A DNA stretch of 64,000 bases, taken from positions 36,822,544 through 36,886,543 of the forward strand of contig OY288246.1 of the NCBI GenBank assembly GCA_958450325.1, given 5' to 3'. The first letter of the stretch is position 1. Each line of letters opens with the position of its first letter. This DNA is from Agrostemma githago. Taxonomy: Eukaryota; Streptophyta; Magnoliopsida; Caryophyllales; Caryophyllaceae. Positions 9,714 to 20,790 of this stretch are shown here, one piece after another. Below the pieces are notes generated by a model that did no database searches, was not told where the DNA came from, and saw nothing but the letters and a program-made list of their open reading frames with translations. The position numbers were made by a program, and so were the translations under genes.

Positions 9714-10524
9714 CTCCTACTTAAGCTTAGGCCAGCTACATTAGCAATAATAAGAAGTCTTGGAGCTAGCTCGAGTTTTGAGCTGAATAAGGGAGCAACT
9801 AATCAAGGTAAAATGAAGACTAAACTTAGGGTCGCAATCATTCAAGCATGGGTAATGAACTGAAGTTAAGAAGGGTTTAAAGCTGGTTGTGTTCTCATGG
9901 TGTACACGGTCAAAAGGCTCTCTTGTTAGCCTTGTTTTTGGCTCCATGTTCACACCATTGCCGCGCCTCATTACTCCTACTCAAGCTTTGTTTTCATCTC
10001 CTTGTTCACATAAGAAGACCACGGCTGATTACTCTTCATCAAACTTTGTTTTTAGCTCCATGTTTACACTAGCTTTGTTATTAGCTCCAACCTTGTATTT
10101 AGCTCCTAGTTCACATTAGTCTTAGCTTTGTTTTTGTCACCCTAAACCAACCGGTTTAAGGGCTCTTGTAGGCTATAAATAGCCGGCCATTTGAAGGAAT
10201 AAAAAAACATCCAATTTGCAAATTAAAAACCTGAGTAAAGTTAAGCTTTGTGCTTTCTTTGTTTCGTCTTTGTAGTTTACAAGACAAAGTCTAGAGTGAG
10301 TCGCGTTACAAGCTCTAAACTCGCTACTTCAATCGCGTTGTTTGATTTAGAACCCGCTTTGTTGAAGTATAGGTCTACTTCACCTAGCATACTATCCTTG
10401 GTTACGGTTCATTCACGCTCAAAACTATCCTTTACTTTCTGTTTTGGTTACTTGTTTCACGTCCAATTCAGTTTACTAATCATATCTCTCATTCTTGTTT
10501 CAAAGTTCATATCAACTCACATCA
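9647..10524 (+). repeat. 3' LTR of the gag-protease element
   Basis: This 878-bp repeat matches 6533-7411. The TATA box is at 10174-10181. The element ends in ACTCACATCA, followed by the target duplication ATAAC at 10525-10529. Confidence 0.95.
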
Positions 10525-10529
10525 ATAAC

Positions 10530-12225
10530 ACTACCTTCACACTCATCCCTAAAGTGACCAGACCAGACTCAGTTCAGCTATTTCGTCCGATTGCGTGTTG
10601 CAACATGGTTTATGAGTGTATATCGAAACTGCTTTGCAACAGATTGGCGTTGGTTCTTCCTCACATTATTTCTAAAACCCAGGGCGGATTTATTCAGGGG
10701 CGAAATATCCTGGAGAACATATTAATTTGTCAGGATCTCATCAAGCTTTATGGACGAAAATCGGCGTCGCCGCGGTATATTTTCAAAATTGATTTACAAA
10801 AGGCTTATGACACCGTGGTATGGTCCTTTCTCGAGCAAATGTTGATTGCACTTGATTTTCCGAAGCAATTCAGGGAATTGATTATGGAATGTGTCTCGTC
10901 TGCTTCTTTCTCGCTTAACCTGAATGGATGCTCCTTTGGTTTCTTTAAAGGGAAGAGAGGATTAAGACAGGGAGCCCCGTTATCCCCCTTACTCTTTACT
11001 ATCTGTATGGAGTATCTTACCAAACTACTCAATCATACTACGAATAGTAATGACTTCAGATTTCACCCTCTATGTGGTCCGCTGAAGTTGAGTAGCCTAA
11101 TGTTCGCAGATGACTTACTCTTATTTTGCAAAGGGGATATTAAGTCGATCATGATCATCCTTAGGAATTTCGCCACATTCTCTCAGGCGTCTGGTCTTAA
11201 AATGAGTCCGGGGAAGGCGAATGTGTATTTTAACGGTGTCCCGGAGCAGATAAGGGAAGATGTCGTAGCTGTCTCTGGCTGCGTGGAGGGTCAGTTGCCT
11301 TTCAGGTATTTAGGGGTTCCAATCAAACCGTCTAAATTAAATGCTAATGATTGCAGGCCCCTTATTGATAATATAATGGAACGAATCAGAATGATTGGTG
11401 CAAAAAAACTGTCGTATGCGGGACGCTTAGTCTTGATACAAGTTGTTCTCAATTTTTATGATTCCCTCAGGAGTAATGAAAAATATAGAGAATCTGTGCC
11501 AGAATTTCTTGTGGGATGGTGGTACTGAGTACAAGAGGGCCCCTAAAGTAGCGTAGAGGAAAATTTGCAGGCCAATTAAAGAAGGAGGATTGGGTCTAAA
11601 GGATGATAGCTTATGGAACAAGGCGGCTTTGGGCAAAATGGTGTGGTGGATATACTGCAACGCATATTCGCTATGGGTGAAATGGGTGCACCAAATATAC
11701 CTTAAAGGAAAAGACTGGCTTGAATATGAGCATGGAACGGACTCAACGTGGACATGGAAGAAGATTTGTAAAGTTAAAGAAATGTTTAAGCCTGCATATA
11801 TTGATAATGAATGGCAGGATGTCATGGGTAAGAAATATTCCATCCGGAAGGGCTATGAATGGATTAGGGAAAAAGGAGAAGTCGTAAAATGGTGGAGCTT
11901 GATCTGGGACAAATGGACGACACCAAAACATCGAATGATTTGCTGGATGTTTCACCATGAAGCGTTATACACCAGAGACAGATTGTGCAGGCTGCAATTG
12001 AGTTCTGATACGGACTGCTGCTTATGCGCTGATGCTGCTGAATCCCTTGGGCATCTTTTTTGTGATTGTGAATACAGTAAACGGGTTATACAGCTGATAA
12101 CTGACTGGTTGAACTTGGATATACCGTGCTCGGGGCTGCAAGATTGGAGACTAAAGAGAAGAGGTTCGAAGCTGCGAAGGAATACGCTGAATGCTATACT
12201 AAACGATGCTATTTATTGCATTTGA
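10530..12225 (+). pseudogene. LINE reverse transcriptase and zf-RVT domain, 3' part
   Basis: Translation resumes with RT motifs: FKIDLQKAYDTV (palm motif A), LRQGAPLSPLLF (motif B) and the catalytic LMFADDLLLF (motif C) near 11100. The frame breaks around 11450-11530 by an indel. A second segment (about 11540-12225) encodes a zf-RVT domain, with WWSLIWDKWTTPKHRMICWM and spaced cysteines CCLC and a GHLFCDC motif. No RNase H domain follows, unlike the LINE at 40666-43201. A long frame seems to start at 10248, but that start lies in the LTR and is an artefact of the insertion. Confidence 0.88.
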
Positions 12226-12453
12226 AATGAGAGAAATAAAGCGAGGACCGAGGGGCTCATACATAGGCCGGAACATGTGGTTAATCGGATTCGACATGAG
12301 ATGAATCAAAAAATTCGGAAGTGTAATAGTAGTGAATTCACTACTAAAGATAGGAATTGGATTGACAAAATGCTATGTAATGCTTGACCTAAGGGTCGAA
12401 TACTTCATGTACATTTGATTTTTTAATTCAATTTTTACCATTTAACAAAAAAA

Positions 12454-12467
12454 ATAGTTTCGTTGGT
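12454..12467 (+). repeat. Target-site duplication of nested LINE (3' copy)
   Basis: ATAGTTTCGTTGGT follows the LINE A-run and repeats 6317-6330 with one mismatch. Confidence 0.85.
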
Positions 12468-13644
12468 CCTTTACCTTGAGTCCACCTAGCTTACTAGGGA
12501 TTTACTACGGGATTTGCATTTTGACCATTATAACCACCCACGGTGTGAAAAGGCCTTGGTTGCCGAGTCCTGTCCCTTAGGTGACTATGTTCGGAATTGA
12601 TTTGACTAGTCCAAGTTTCTCCCCTTTTTATGGGTTTGAAGGGAAGGGCCCGTTCCGACTTACCCATTCACCAACCTCCTACACATATCCACAAAATAAA
12701 GTTGCAATTTGTTGAAATCTCTCGCTCTTAGTTGCGAAAAAGAAATGCCTACAACTCAAATCTAACCAAAAGGGCAAAGAAAAGAAAAAGAAAAGAAAGA
12801 AAATGAAAGAAAAGAAAAGATTGAAGAAAAAGAAAAGGCACAAAAAGCCAAAAAGAAAATACAAAAGATGAAAAAGAAATGGCATAGCAACACAAAAAGC
12901 AAAAAAATACAAAAGAAAGAAAAATACCAAAAGAAAACCGTCTCACAAAAAGATTCTCACCCTCTCAAAATAAGCCTTTTTCCGATCGTTACCGTGAAGA
13001 GCCTACCAAAGGACCGAGTCCCTAGGAAGGATGATAGCGGTAATGATCGGTCTTCCCTCATTTTGCAAACCTTATCCACCTTTTTACTTGGACTAGTTAG
13101 GCGGTTTTTGGGCATGGGACGACCCTCTTGGCTCATCGCTAAAGGGGGCGGGGTCTCACTTACCTACAGTGTCTACTAACACCGTGGTTCATCCTTTTTC
13201 CATCCCGCCGATCGTCCTGTAGTACGTTCTTAGAAGGTTAGGAGGAACCTAGGTAAGTTACCAACGTTTTTTTTATTTGCTTTGTTGTCATACTATTAGG
13301 GTTTTGTCCATTTCGGTTTGTATGATTAGCTTGGGAACTTCGTCACTTGCCTTGAGTCCTAAACCGATGCTTCTTTCACCGCTTTTTAGAGGGAAGCGGT
13401 ATTTGTTTCTTCTTGGGCGCAACCGATTGCTTGTTTGTTTGTATGTTTGCTTGTTTGTGTGTTTTTGTGTCCGGTTGCGTCCACAGTTTTGTCGCAAGAC
13501 CTCACTTGCCTTGCGGAGTGCACTTTTCCTCTAGGTGTACTCGCGTGAGTTGAAAGGGCGTAGGGTGCGCTAATACCCGTTCGGCTAGTTTAGTAGTTAG
13601 TTTGTGCATACTCGAGGGCGAGTAAGGGTTAAGAGTGGGGGAGT
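12468..13644 (+). other. Non-coding 3' internal region of the Athila-like element
   Basis: No domain is encoded. The region includes a strongly purine-rich stretch (about 12765-12960, mainly AAAG/AAAAG repeats) and a GT/TG-rich stretch (13425-13470), and runs to the polypurine tract at the 3' LTR. Confidence 0.7.
13631..13644 (+). other. Polypurine tract of the Athila-like element
   Basis: AAGAGTGGGGGAGT immediately precedes the TGATAAGTG start of the 3' LTR. Confidence 0.85.
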
Positions 13645-15492
13645 TGATAAGTGTAGTTTGTAGTGCCTATTTTGTTGTGTTTAGTCCCGGTTTCTCTTGT
13701 GAAATTGCTCTTTGGAGCGGTTTCAGAGCTACTTATCCTTCTTCTAATTCGTTTTAGGTTCCCAAGACCATTCATGGAGAATTGGAACGATTCCGACTCG
13801 TTTCCTACACTTTTGGAGCCAACGAAGAGAAGGAACGATCACTCGGTGCCTTGGATTCGATCCCGAGACCTTGGGACCCATTCCCGAGCCTTTTAGACTC
13901 GATCCCGAGCCGCGAGAATCGATGAGAAGCCCATGAGAAGCAAGGAGGTACCTTAGAGGCTATAATGGAGGCATACAGACCCTTCCCGGGCGGGATAGTG
14001 GCCTTCCCGACCGGGAGGGAGTGCACAATTGAGCAGGCCACTGTTTTGGACCCGTCTCGGCCGAGAAGCACTTCATCCCGGTCGGGACCATCTCGTCCCG
14101 GGCGGGACCGTTCCGTCCTTATTCTTTTCTCCTCCTTCATTCTTGTAACCTTATATATACTTCCCGTTGTATTGTTTAAGAAACACACATTACCCTAGAT
14201 TATTTTAGACCTCTCTTAAGCATTCAAAACCCTAATTAGCCTCTCTTCATCTTTAGTTAATCCTTAGTTAATCTTAGATTAATCTAGTTTATTAGTCTTG
14301 TATTGAAAAGATTCTTGAAGACTCATCCAAGATTGACAACCTTGGATGAGTGAGTTGCAGCACGCAACTTATTCTTTTCTCCTCCTTCATTCTTGTAACC
14401 TTATAAATACTTCCCCTTGTATTGTTTAAGAAACACACATTACCCTAGATTATTTTAGACCTCTCTTAAGCATTCAAAACCCTAATTAGCCTCTCTTCAT
14501 CTTTAGTTAATCCTTAGTTAATCTTAGATTAATCTAGTTTATTAGTCTTGTATTGAAAAGATTCTTGAAGACTCATCCAAGATTGACAACCTTGGAGATT
14601 ATTTGGGTTTCTTATTAATGCAAGTTCTCATCTTTTTATCTCCTTATTAGTTGGTATAATCTCTTTTTATTAATCTTTGTTAATCTCTCAAGTTTTAATC
14701 TTTACATATTGTTTATTGTTCTTATTTGTTATGATGAATGTTTGGTTATTTATGTTGATTTCTCTTATCATTGTTATAGTTAGTTTCATTATGAGTGAGT
14801 AGATTCCTTGTGGGGTTAGTAGGGGGATTAAGTGTGGATTATGGGTGATTAGGGTTTGATTGTGGGTAAAGGTGATTCCTTTGTTGCTAGTCACTTATTG
14901 GGCACACTATGTGTTTGTCGTATCGCTTGTGTGGGTAGTAGTGGCCAATGCTTCTCATACTTGTTCTCTTCTTCTCATTGTGTATTCGATTTGTGGTTGA
15001 ATGTTTGTGTTTTGAGTAGCATCTTGCATGAATATTCGGGTCTAGTCTTAGACACGAGAGTGCGGACTTTGGCTTTGGCGCGAGAGCGCAAACCGACCTT
15101 AGTAACTAAGTGGCACCTACACCCTTGATTACCAAATCATCCTACTATGCTTATGAACCCGACCTAACCCTACTCCTTCCTATATTTGAATTCTCTATCT
15201 CTTTAGTCGATCATTTTCTCTAGTTTATTTGCTTAGTTAATCTTAGTTGTTTCTATTAGTTCATATTATTTCTAGTTCATTGTTAGTCCATTTCCATACC
15301 TCTCAATCATCATAGTTTATCAATTATCATCTTCTTTATGTTTGTTTGTGTGACTTAGCCTTGTTTCTAGGTAGACCTAGTCTAGACACCTATAACTGTC
15401 TCCGTGGATACGACCAGACTTACCCTAGCTACCGTTAGGATTAGTTGGTTATATATTTGTTGGTGGGGACCCACGGCAAAATCCCACCATCA
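13645..15492 (+). repeat. 3' LTR of the Athila-like element
   Basis: This 1848-bp LTR runs from TGATAAGTG to ACCATCA. Its last 440 bp match the truncated 5' LTR. It contains a GC-rich cluster of TCCCGRCCGGGA-like motifs (13983-14112) and an internal 250-bp-period duplication that includes the presumed promoter. Confidence 0.88.
14118..14596 (+). repeat. Tandem duplication of the LTR promoter block
   Basis: Positions 14118-14346 and 14368-14596 are nearly identical copies at a 250-bp offset, joined by a 21-bp linker. Each copy holds a TATA-like box followed by the same downstream leader. The boxes differ: TATATATA near 14152 and TATAAATA near 14402. Confidence 0.9.
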
Positions 15493-17652
15493 CAGTCCCA
15501 ATACTGGTTACGATAGGGCTACTTCCAGCCGCATTCGTTTGTAGTTTGAGCACTCAAGCAAGGTTGTCCCCTACGACGGTCAGCACTCTATACCACTCTA
15601 CGGATTTCGGTTTGCTAATTTCGAGGATATTGTCAATGGTCGTGTTTCGACAACTCACTACATTGGTCAATCGCATTTAATTTGTACAACCGGTTTTTTT
15701 GTTGAAGTCCGAAAATATTACGTCCTAGAACTTTGTACCGTTTGCCTAATTTTTTCATATTTGGTCGGAAAGCTCTTTGAGATCGGTCCGCTCAGCCACA
15801 CAAGGAGCGGATTCGAATATCGTAACATAAAGCTCGAGGATGTTAAGTATGCTTCTTTCCTAATTTGTTTCTTTTGACGTCACATTACTAGCATTCTATG
15901 TTTTTCAATTTCGCTTCTCCGTTCATGCTAACAGTCTATGTTTAATTCCACATTTCGGTTTTTTTTGTCCTTTAATAATTTTGTGTGGACATAATTCACT
16001 GATTTTATTTTGACGTTTTTCTATTTTTTATGTTATTCATTTATTTTAATACAGTTAACGTTACATCAATTATGATTCATTTTGTTCATATTTGTCCGTT
16101 ACGTCACGTTTATATTTTCTTATATTTTTTCGTTTTCCGGTTTTTATTACATTTTTTTCGGTATGTTCTTTTGCATCTTCCGTTTTCATTTACGTTTTTA
16201 TTTGGTCAATCGTTTTTGTATGTCATTTGAGTCCGTTTTCGTACATCACATGGATTATTTCACAAGTCATGTTGCACGGACATTGTTACGCACTTCGATA
16301 TCTATATTATGCTTTTATATCTTACCTTTTTATATACACTTCACCTATAATTTGTTGCCTTTTTCACATAATTATTATTACTATTCACTTTCGAGGATGG
16401 AAATACTTTATTAGTTTTCGTATTCTTTGTATTACGATTGTATTTTTATACAATAATGTTCCCTCGATTCACATTTGTCTTCTATATCTCTGTAATTTTC
16501 GATAATCTAAGTTCTTTTACTAATATCACGATCTAAGTTACTGATACGTTTAGTTATCGAAAACGGTGACATGTATATAAATTTATCTTCTTTTCGAGAA
16601 TTTATTTTAGATTTCATTTTCACGCTTCCCATTTATTACGATCAAATATTCAATGTACATTTCATTCGTCCAATTTTTTCTGTCAGCTGTTGTCAGGTTT
16701 CCTGTACTTTGTGGTCACCGCATAGTGACGTTCTTCCTGAATTGATAAGTAAGCTGCCGAATCTAGGTCAATCCAAGGTTGTTATCAAGTGCGTCGAAGT
16801 GAAGAAATATGAGCGTAAGAATTAATTGTCTTGCATCGTCCCTTTCTCACTGCCAAAACATTCATTAGTTCTTTTATCGCATAAACTCATTGACAATTAT
16901 ATCTTTAATGTCACTATCTGCATTAGGAATGTGGAGGTTGCAGACCACTTACAACGCCACGTCCTTCCATTTTGACGTAGACATACCCGAGGTCGCTGCT
17001 TTCTCAGACAGGTTCGAATTATTCATAGCATGTCAATTACATTCGAGCTTCGTACAATTTTGCTACTACTAATATACCCGTTGTTGAACAAATTGTTTTA
17101 GAGTTCACTACTTGCTACATTCATTTTACGATTTATTTATATACAGCATTTTGACCCCCGCACCGAGCAACTCTCTTCAGATTGTCGATATCCAAGATGA
17201 TGAGGAGGTCAACATCATAACTACCACGGAGAACATAAAAATAATATCAGAGATTAAGCTTAATGAAAAGGTATCTAATTTGTATTTATGCAATTAATTA
17301 TACCTTCCAAGCTAACTACAATTTTATTCAAAATTCATGTGACACTACCAAATATTTTACACGGACTGGTGTATTCTTCACATACGGTCGCATAATCGAC
17401 CTTGATTGCTCATCAGGTTGGTATTACAACAGCTGCAAGACGTGTTGGGCGAAAGTGACAAAGAATGAAGAAGGTCGTTGGATATGTAATAGGGCCAGTT
17501 GTGATGGTAACACCCGTGGTTATGCGTCCAGGGTACCGAGGTTGTACTATTATAATATTTCTGATCGTCATTTCTTTAGATGTAGTGACTACCGCTCAAA
17601 GTCACAAATATTTGTTTCTATGGTTTATGTGCACATGTTCCAGGTCAAGTTT

Positions 17653-18395
17653 TGAACCGAGTGCGAAATGAGTATGACTAGAATCTCGTCCAGGTGCGTG
17701 CGAGTATGTAGCTACACTAGCAAGATTACGTTCTATCTTGAGAAGATGTGAAGAATCTTACAATATTCACAAAGGTAGTAAGCAAATAAAAGAATCCCCA
17801 AGATATGGCCCATATATTATGGGATCTCATCCAAATCGCAATAAAATCAATGAGAATGTCGTGATCTCCATAAAGAATAAGATAAAGTGGATTGTTGTCT
17901 AATCAAGAGTGTCTTGATCTCAAGAAGATATCAAGGGAATCAAGCATCTCGCATATTTGGCAACAATATGCTAGAGTGGTATTGTTAGTTTATTTTGTAT
18001 TATTTGTTTCCCTTTTAGCATAGTATTATTTAGGAAATATTATCACTCGAGATATCGAGTTGATCTTCACATGTAGGCTATTTATATGCCACACGACAAT
18101 AATGTAAGAGCAGAATATGAATGATGAAATAACAAAAAAACCGAGTTGCATTTTGATCTTTGTGATCATGGTGTTTACTAAATTCGAGAAGGTACTTCGA
18201 ATTGGCGATAAAAGATTGGGCTCCAATCTCTTTCGTGATTAGTTCCGGGTTCAAGGTCGAACTACGGGCTAAATATCCCTTTATATTGATCGTTTATTTT
18301 CGTTCGTCAATAAACTTCAAGGTTACATCAACTTTGGTCCAAAAAAATACAAAAACAAGTTTGCATTAGAGCTTCCGCATTTTTATTTCGCATCA
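17653..18395 (+). repeat. 5' LTR of the 2.1 kb non-coding element
   Basis: This 743-bp direct repeat of 19028-19771 has scattered substitutions, so it is older than the gag-protease element. Confidence 0.92.
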
Positions 18396-18398
18396 TAA

Positions 18399-18410
18399 TG
18401 GTATCAGAGC
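18399..18410 (+). other. Primer binding site (tRNA-iMet)
   Basis: TGGTATCAGAGC lies three bases after the 5' LTR. Confidence 0.95.
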
Positions 18411-18415
18411 TACAA

Positions 18416-18880
18416 CTCTTGATTTTTCTCAAAATCAAGACGATCCTAAAGGTCTGTCGGAGCCAAGTTATTGGTTGATTTTTCAGTTCCGGTTGGAAGT
18501 CAAAGATTATACTTGAGCGGGGTAGTTTAAGGGTTAATCGGTTTTGACTAACTTTTTTGTTCGTTGTTGAATTTGTGATTTCTTAATTGTGTAGTTTTTA
18601 TACCCAAAAAAAAGAGGGGAAAAAAAGGGAGGGATATCAAATACAATCTTGATTTTTGTTAAAATCAAGACGGTCCCAAAGGTGTGTTGAAGCCAAGTTT
18701 TTTTTGTTGATTTTCCGGTTGCGGTTGGAGATCACGGGTTAAACTTGAGCGAGGTAGTTCAAGGGTTAATCGGTTTTAACTAGCTTTTGGTTCGGTGTTG
18801 AATTTCCGATTGCGGTTGGTTTTCAAAGGTTAAACTCGAGCGAGGTAGTTCGAGGGTTAAATAGTTTTTGATACCAAAAA
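18416..18880 (+). repeat. Tandem repeat in the core of the non-coding element
   Basis: A unit beginning TCTTGATTTTTNTNAAAATC repeats at an offset of about 230 bp (18418 and 18648), followed by a partial third copy from about 18800 containing CGAGCGAGGTAGTTCGAGGG. Confidence 0.75.
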
Positions 18881-19027
18881 AAAATATTTGTACTGTTCAC
18901 GTGGTACTATTCACGCGGTACTGTTCACAGAAAAAAAAAAAAAAAAGGATAACGCGATTCTGGCCATATTGTTATGCCTCGATTACCTTTTGGAGTTGAG
19001 GACAATTCTTTTTGAAGAAAGAGGGCA

Positions 19028-19771
19028 TGAACCGAGTGCGAAATGAGTGTGACTAGAATCTCGTCCAGGTGCGTGCGAGTATGTAGCTACACTAGCAAGA
19101 TTACGTTCTATGTTGAGAAGATGTGAAGAATCTTACAATCTTCACAAAGGTAGTAAGCAAATAAAAGAATCCCCAAGATATGGCCCATATATTATGAGAT
19201 CTCGTCCAAATCGCAATAAAATCAATGGGGATGTCGTGATCTCCATAAAGAATAAGATAAAGTGGATTGTTGCCTAATCAAGAGTGTCATGATCTCAAGA
19301 AGATATCAAGGGAATCAAGCATCTCGCATATTTGGCAACAATATACTAGAGTAGTATTATTAGTTTATTTTGTATTATTTGTTTCCCTTTTAGCATAGTA
19401 TTATTTAGGAAATAATATCACTCGAGATATCGAGTTGATCTTCAAATGTAGGCTATTTATATGTCACACGACAATAATGTAAAAGTAGAATATGAATGAT
19501 GAATTAACAAAAAAACCGAGTTGCATTTTGATCTTTGTGATCATGGTGTTTACTAAATTCGAGAAGGTACTTCGAATTGGCGATAAAAGATTGGGTTCCA
19601 ATCTCTTTCGTGATTAGTTCCGGGTTCAAGGTCGAACTACGGGCTAAATATCCCTTTATATTTATCGTTTATTTTCGTTCGTCAATAAACTTCAAGGTTA
19701 CATCAACTTTGGTCCAAAAAAAATACAAGAACAAGTTTGCATTAGAGCTTCCGCATTTTTATTTCGTATCA
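19028..19771 (+). repeat. 3' LTR of the 2.1 kb non-coding element
   Basis: This 744-bp repeat of 17653-18395 follows the purine-rich GAAGAAAGAGGGCA and is followed by the duplication AGTTT. Confidence 0.92.
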
Positions 19772-20790
19772 AGTTTGTTACATCTGATGTTTGCGACGAC
19801 ACCATTAACTTCCTTGTCTTCGACGGACAGATAACGCAATTAATAAACCACCATGCCTCGGAGTTGATTAATGCTCTCGAGCAGGTCTGATTTTGTTGCA
19901 ACATACCCATATTACCGCCATTACTGTTGTATCAGATGTATTTAGTACTAACACCTTAAATATATCCTTATTCCGTGCAATGTAGGCTGGCGAACCGGAT
20001 TCCATCCCCACTGAATTGGAGTTTTTTATTGAAAAAACATTTGTGTTCAAGGTTGACAACAGTGAACGCTACAACGTCCAGCAGGGGTCACATTCGTACA
20101 TCGTTGCAAGCATGAGTGACAATCCCGACATGATGGAGTGTTGGATGAAGACCTATATAAAGAACTTTAAGGTGTTTTAATGCTTTCTAAACACTCTAAA
20201 ATTAGTTATGCGTATGATACTTCTTCGTGTATAACTTAGTTCTTTTTTGTGTTATTACTCAACAGCGTGATATGGTCGCCCTGAAGAACAGCATAGAAAA
20301 AATTGCCGTCATTACAGAATCCGCAATGGTAACATCATACTAGCACAATCCCTACCAGTTTTTCACTGATTATTTATCAGATTTATCCTAGGTACCTAAA
20401 TTGCGAGCATCAATGTAACAGAAACAGATCCAGAACCTGAAGGACGAAGCTATCGTAGACGATGAGGTCGTTTTGTCCAACATTCTAGCTCCCGTTAACC
20501 AGGTTTGCTAAATACTCTTTCTCGAATATGGTTTTTTACAACAGCATTTCTACCGCCTACCATATTACTCACGTATTTCATTTGTTTTATCCCAAAGTTA
20601 CTGAAGCATTTTCTCCGCCGTCCACGTCCAAGTTGACACCACTCAAAAGAACCCTCCCATTTACTGAGTGCATTATGGACGACATTACTGCAATTGACGC
20701 GGGATCAACATCAAAGGCAACTGTTGATAACAAGGTGGACAAGACGGATGCATAGTCCAGTGCCTCGGTTTCAATTTCAGCGTCTATTCT

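Larger units (their letters stand above)
6533..10524 (+). mobile_element. Non-autonomous gag-protease-only LTR retrotransposon (TR-GAG-like)
   Basis: A complete 3992-bp element is flanked by the 5-bp duplication ATAAC. It has 0.88 kb LTRs beginning TGATCCG and ending CACATCA, a tRNA-iMet primer site, one 753-codon gag-protease frame and a polypurine tract. The internal region is only 2.2 kb and no RT, RNase H or integrase is present. By eye the LTRs differ by about four substitutions and one single-base indel, so the insertion is recent. It matches the published class of terminal-repeat elements with only a GAG region (TR-GAG). It is the youngest layer of the nest and has an intact frame. Confidence 0.93.
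6331..12453 (+). mobile_element. 5'-truncated L1-like LINE, split by an LTR element
   Basis: The LINE body is 6331-6532 plus 10530-12453. It begins inside the reverse transcriptase (segment KAPGPDG), continues through RT motifs and a zf-RVT domain, and ends in a short A-run (12447-12453). It is flanked by 14-bp target duplications. The 5' end shows a patchwork junction made of short pieces of LINE and target. The LTR element at 6533-10524 interrupts it, with ATAAC duplicated at 6528-6532 and 10525-10529. Confidence 0.9.
581..15492 (+). mobile_element. Athila-like Ty3/gypsy LTR retrotransposon, 5' truncated, host of nested insertions
   Basis: The parts in order are: the last 0.45 kb of a 5' LTR, a tRNA-Asp type primer site, a gag-protease frame, long non-coding internal DNA, a polypurine tract and a full 3' LTR. 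The two LTR ends match closely over about 440 bp, with roughly seven differences by eye. The PBS and a DLGAS-type protease suggest the Athila/Tat side of Ty3/gypsy. No reverse transcriptase, RNase H or integrase was found between protease and 3' LTR, so the element is non-autonomous or deleted. A LINE (6331-12453), itself carrying another LTR element, is inserted in the non-coding part. Because the 5' end is truncated, no target duplication can be checked. Confidence 0.8.
17653..19771 (+). mobile_element. Short non-coding LTR retrotransposon (2.1 kb)
   Basis: Two 743-744 bp LTRs (17653-18395 and 19028-19771), starting TGAACCGAGTG and ending CGYATCA, flank a 632-bp core. The target duplication is AGTTT (17648-17652 and 19772-19776). 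A tRNA-iMet primer site and a polypurine tract (19014-19027) are present, but there is no open frame. The core contains about 2.5 copies of a 230-bp tandem repeat. Just before the polypurine tract one frame reads ELRTILFEERG, resembling a Ty3/gypsy pol C-terminus. It is inserted in an RPA-like exon. Confidence 0.92.
15493..20755 (+). pseudogene. RPA70-like single-strand DNA-binding protein gene (Helitron-type), multi-exon
   Basis: Several exon-like segments read as successive OB-fold pieces of replication protein A large subunit. About 15600-15850 contains RFANFEDIVNG and SGFEYRNIKLEDV. About 16696-16812 contains VSCTLWSPHSDVLPEL and KVVIKCVEVKKYER. About 16925-17016 contains FHFDVDIPEVAAFSDRF. 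About 17365-17528 is a zinc ribbon with CKTC and CNRASC after GWYYNS. About 19777-19884 contains NFLVFDGQITQLI. About 19986-20172 ends in the IEKTFVFKVD segment. Short C-terminal exons run to the stop at 20755. Introns are AT-rich with GT/AG borders. The LTR element 17653-19771 splits an exon, so this copy cannot be expressed normally. The first exons are missing or unrecognised at the Athila LTR border. Confidence 0.7.

Noticed and set aside
10248..11528. A 426-codon frame appearing to start in the LTR
   Set aside because: The first 90 codons are LTR sequence. The rest is LINE reverse transcriptase joined by chance through the target duplication. It is not one gene.
12679..12946. Phe-rich minus-strand frames
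   Set aside because: They are translation of the AAAG-rich purine tract of the Athila-like element.
16030..16505. Overlapping hydrophobic frames that might suggest a membrane protein
   Set aside because: They lie in a T-rich intron-like part of the RPA-like gene, in several frames, with no start context or domain.
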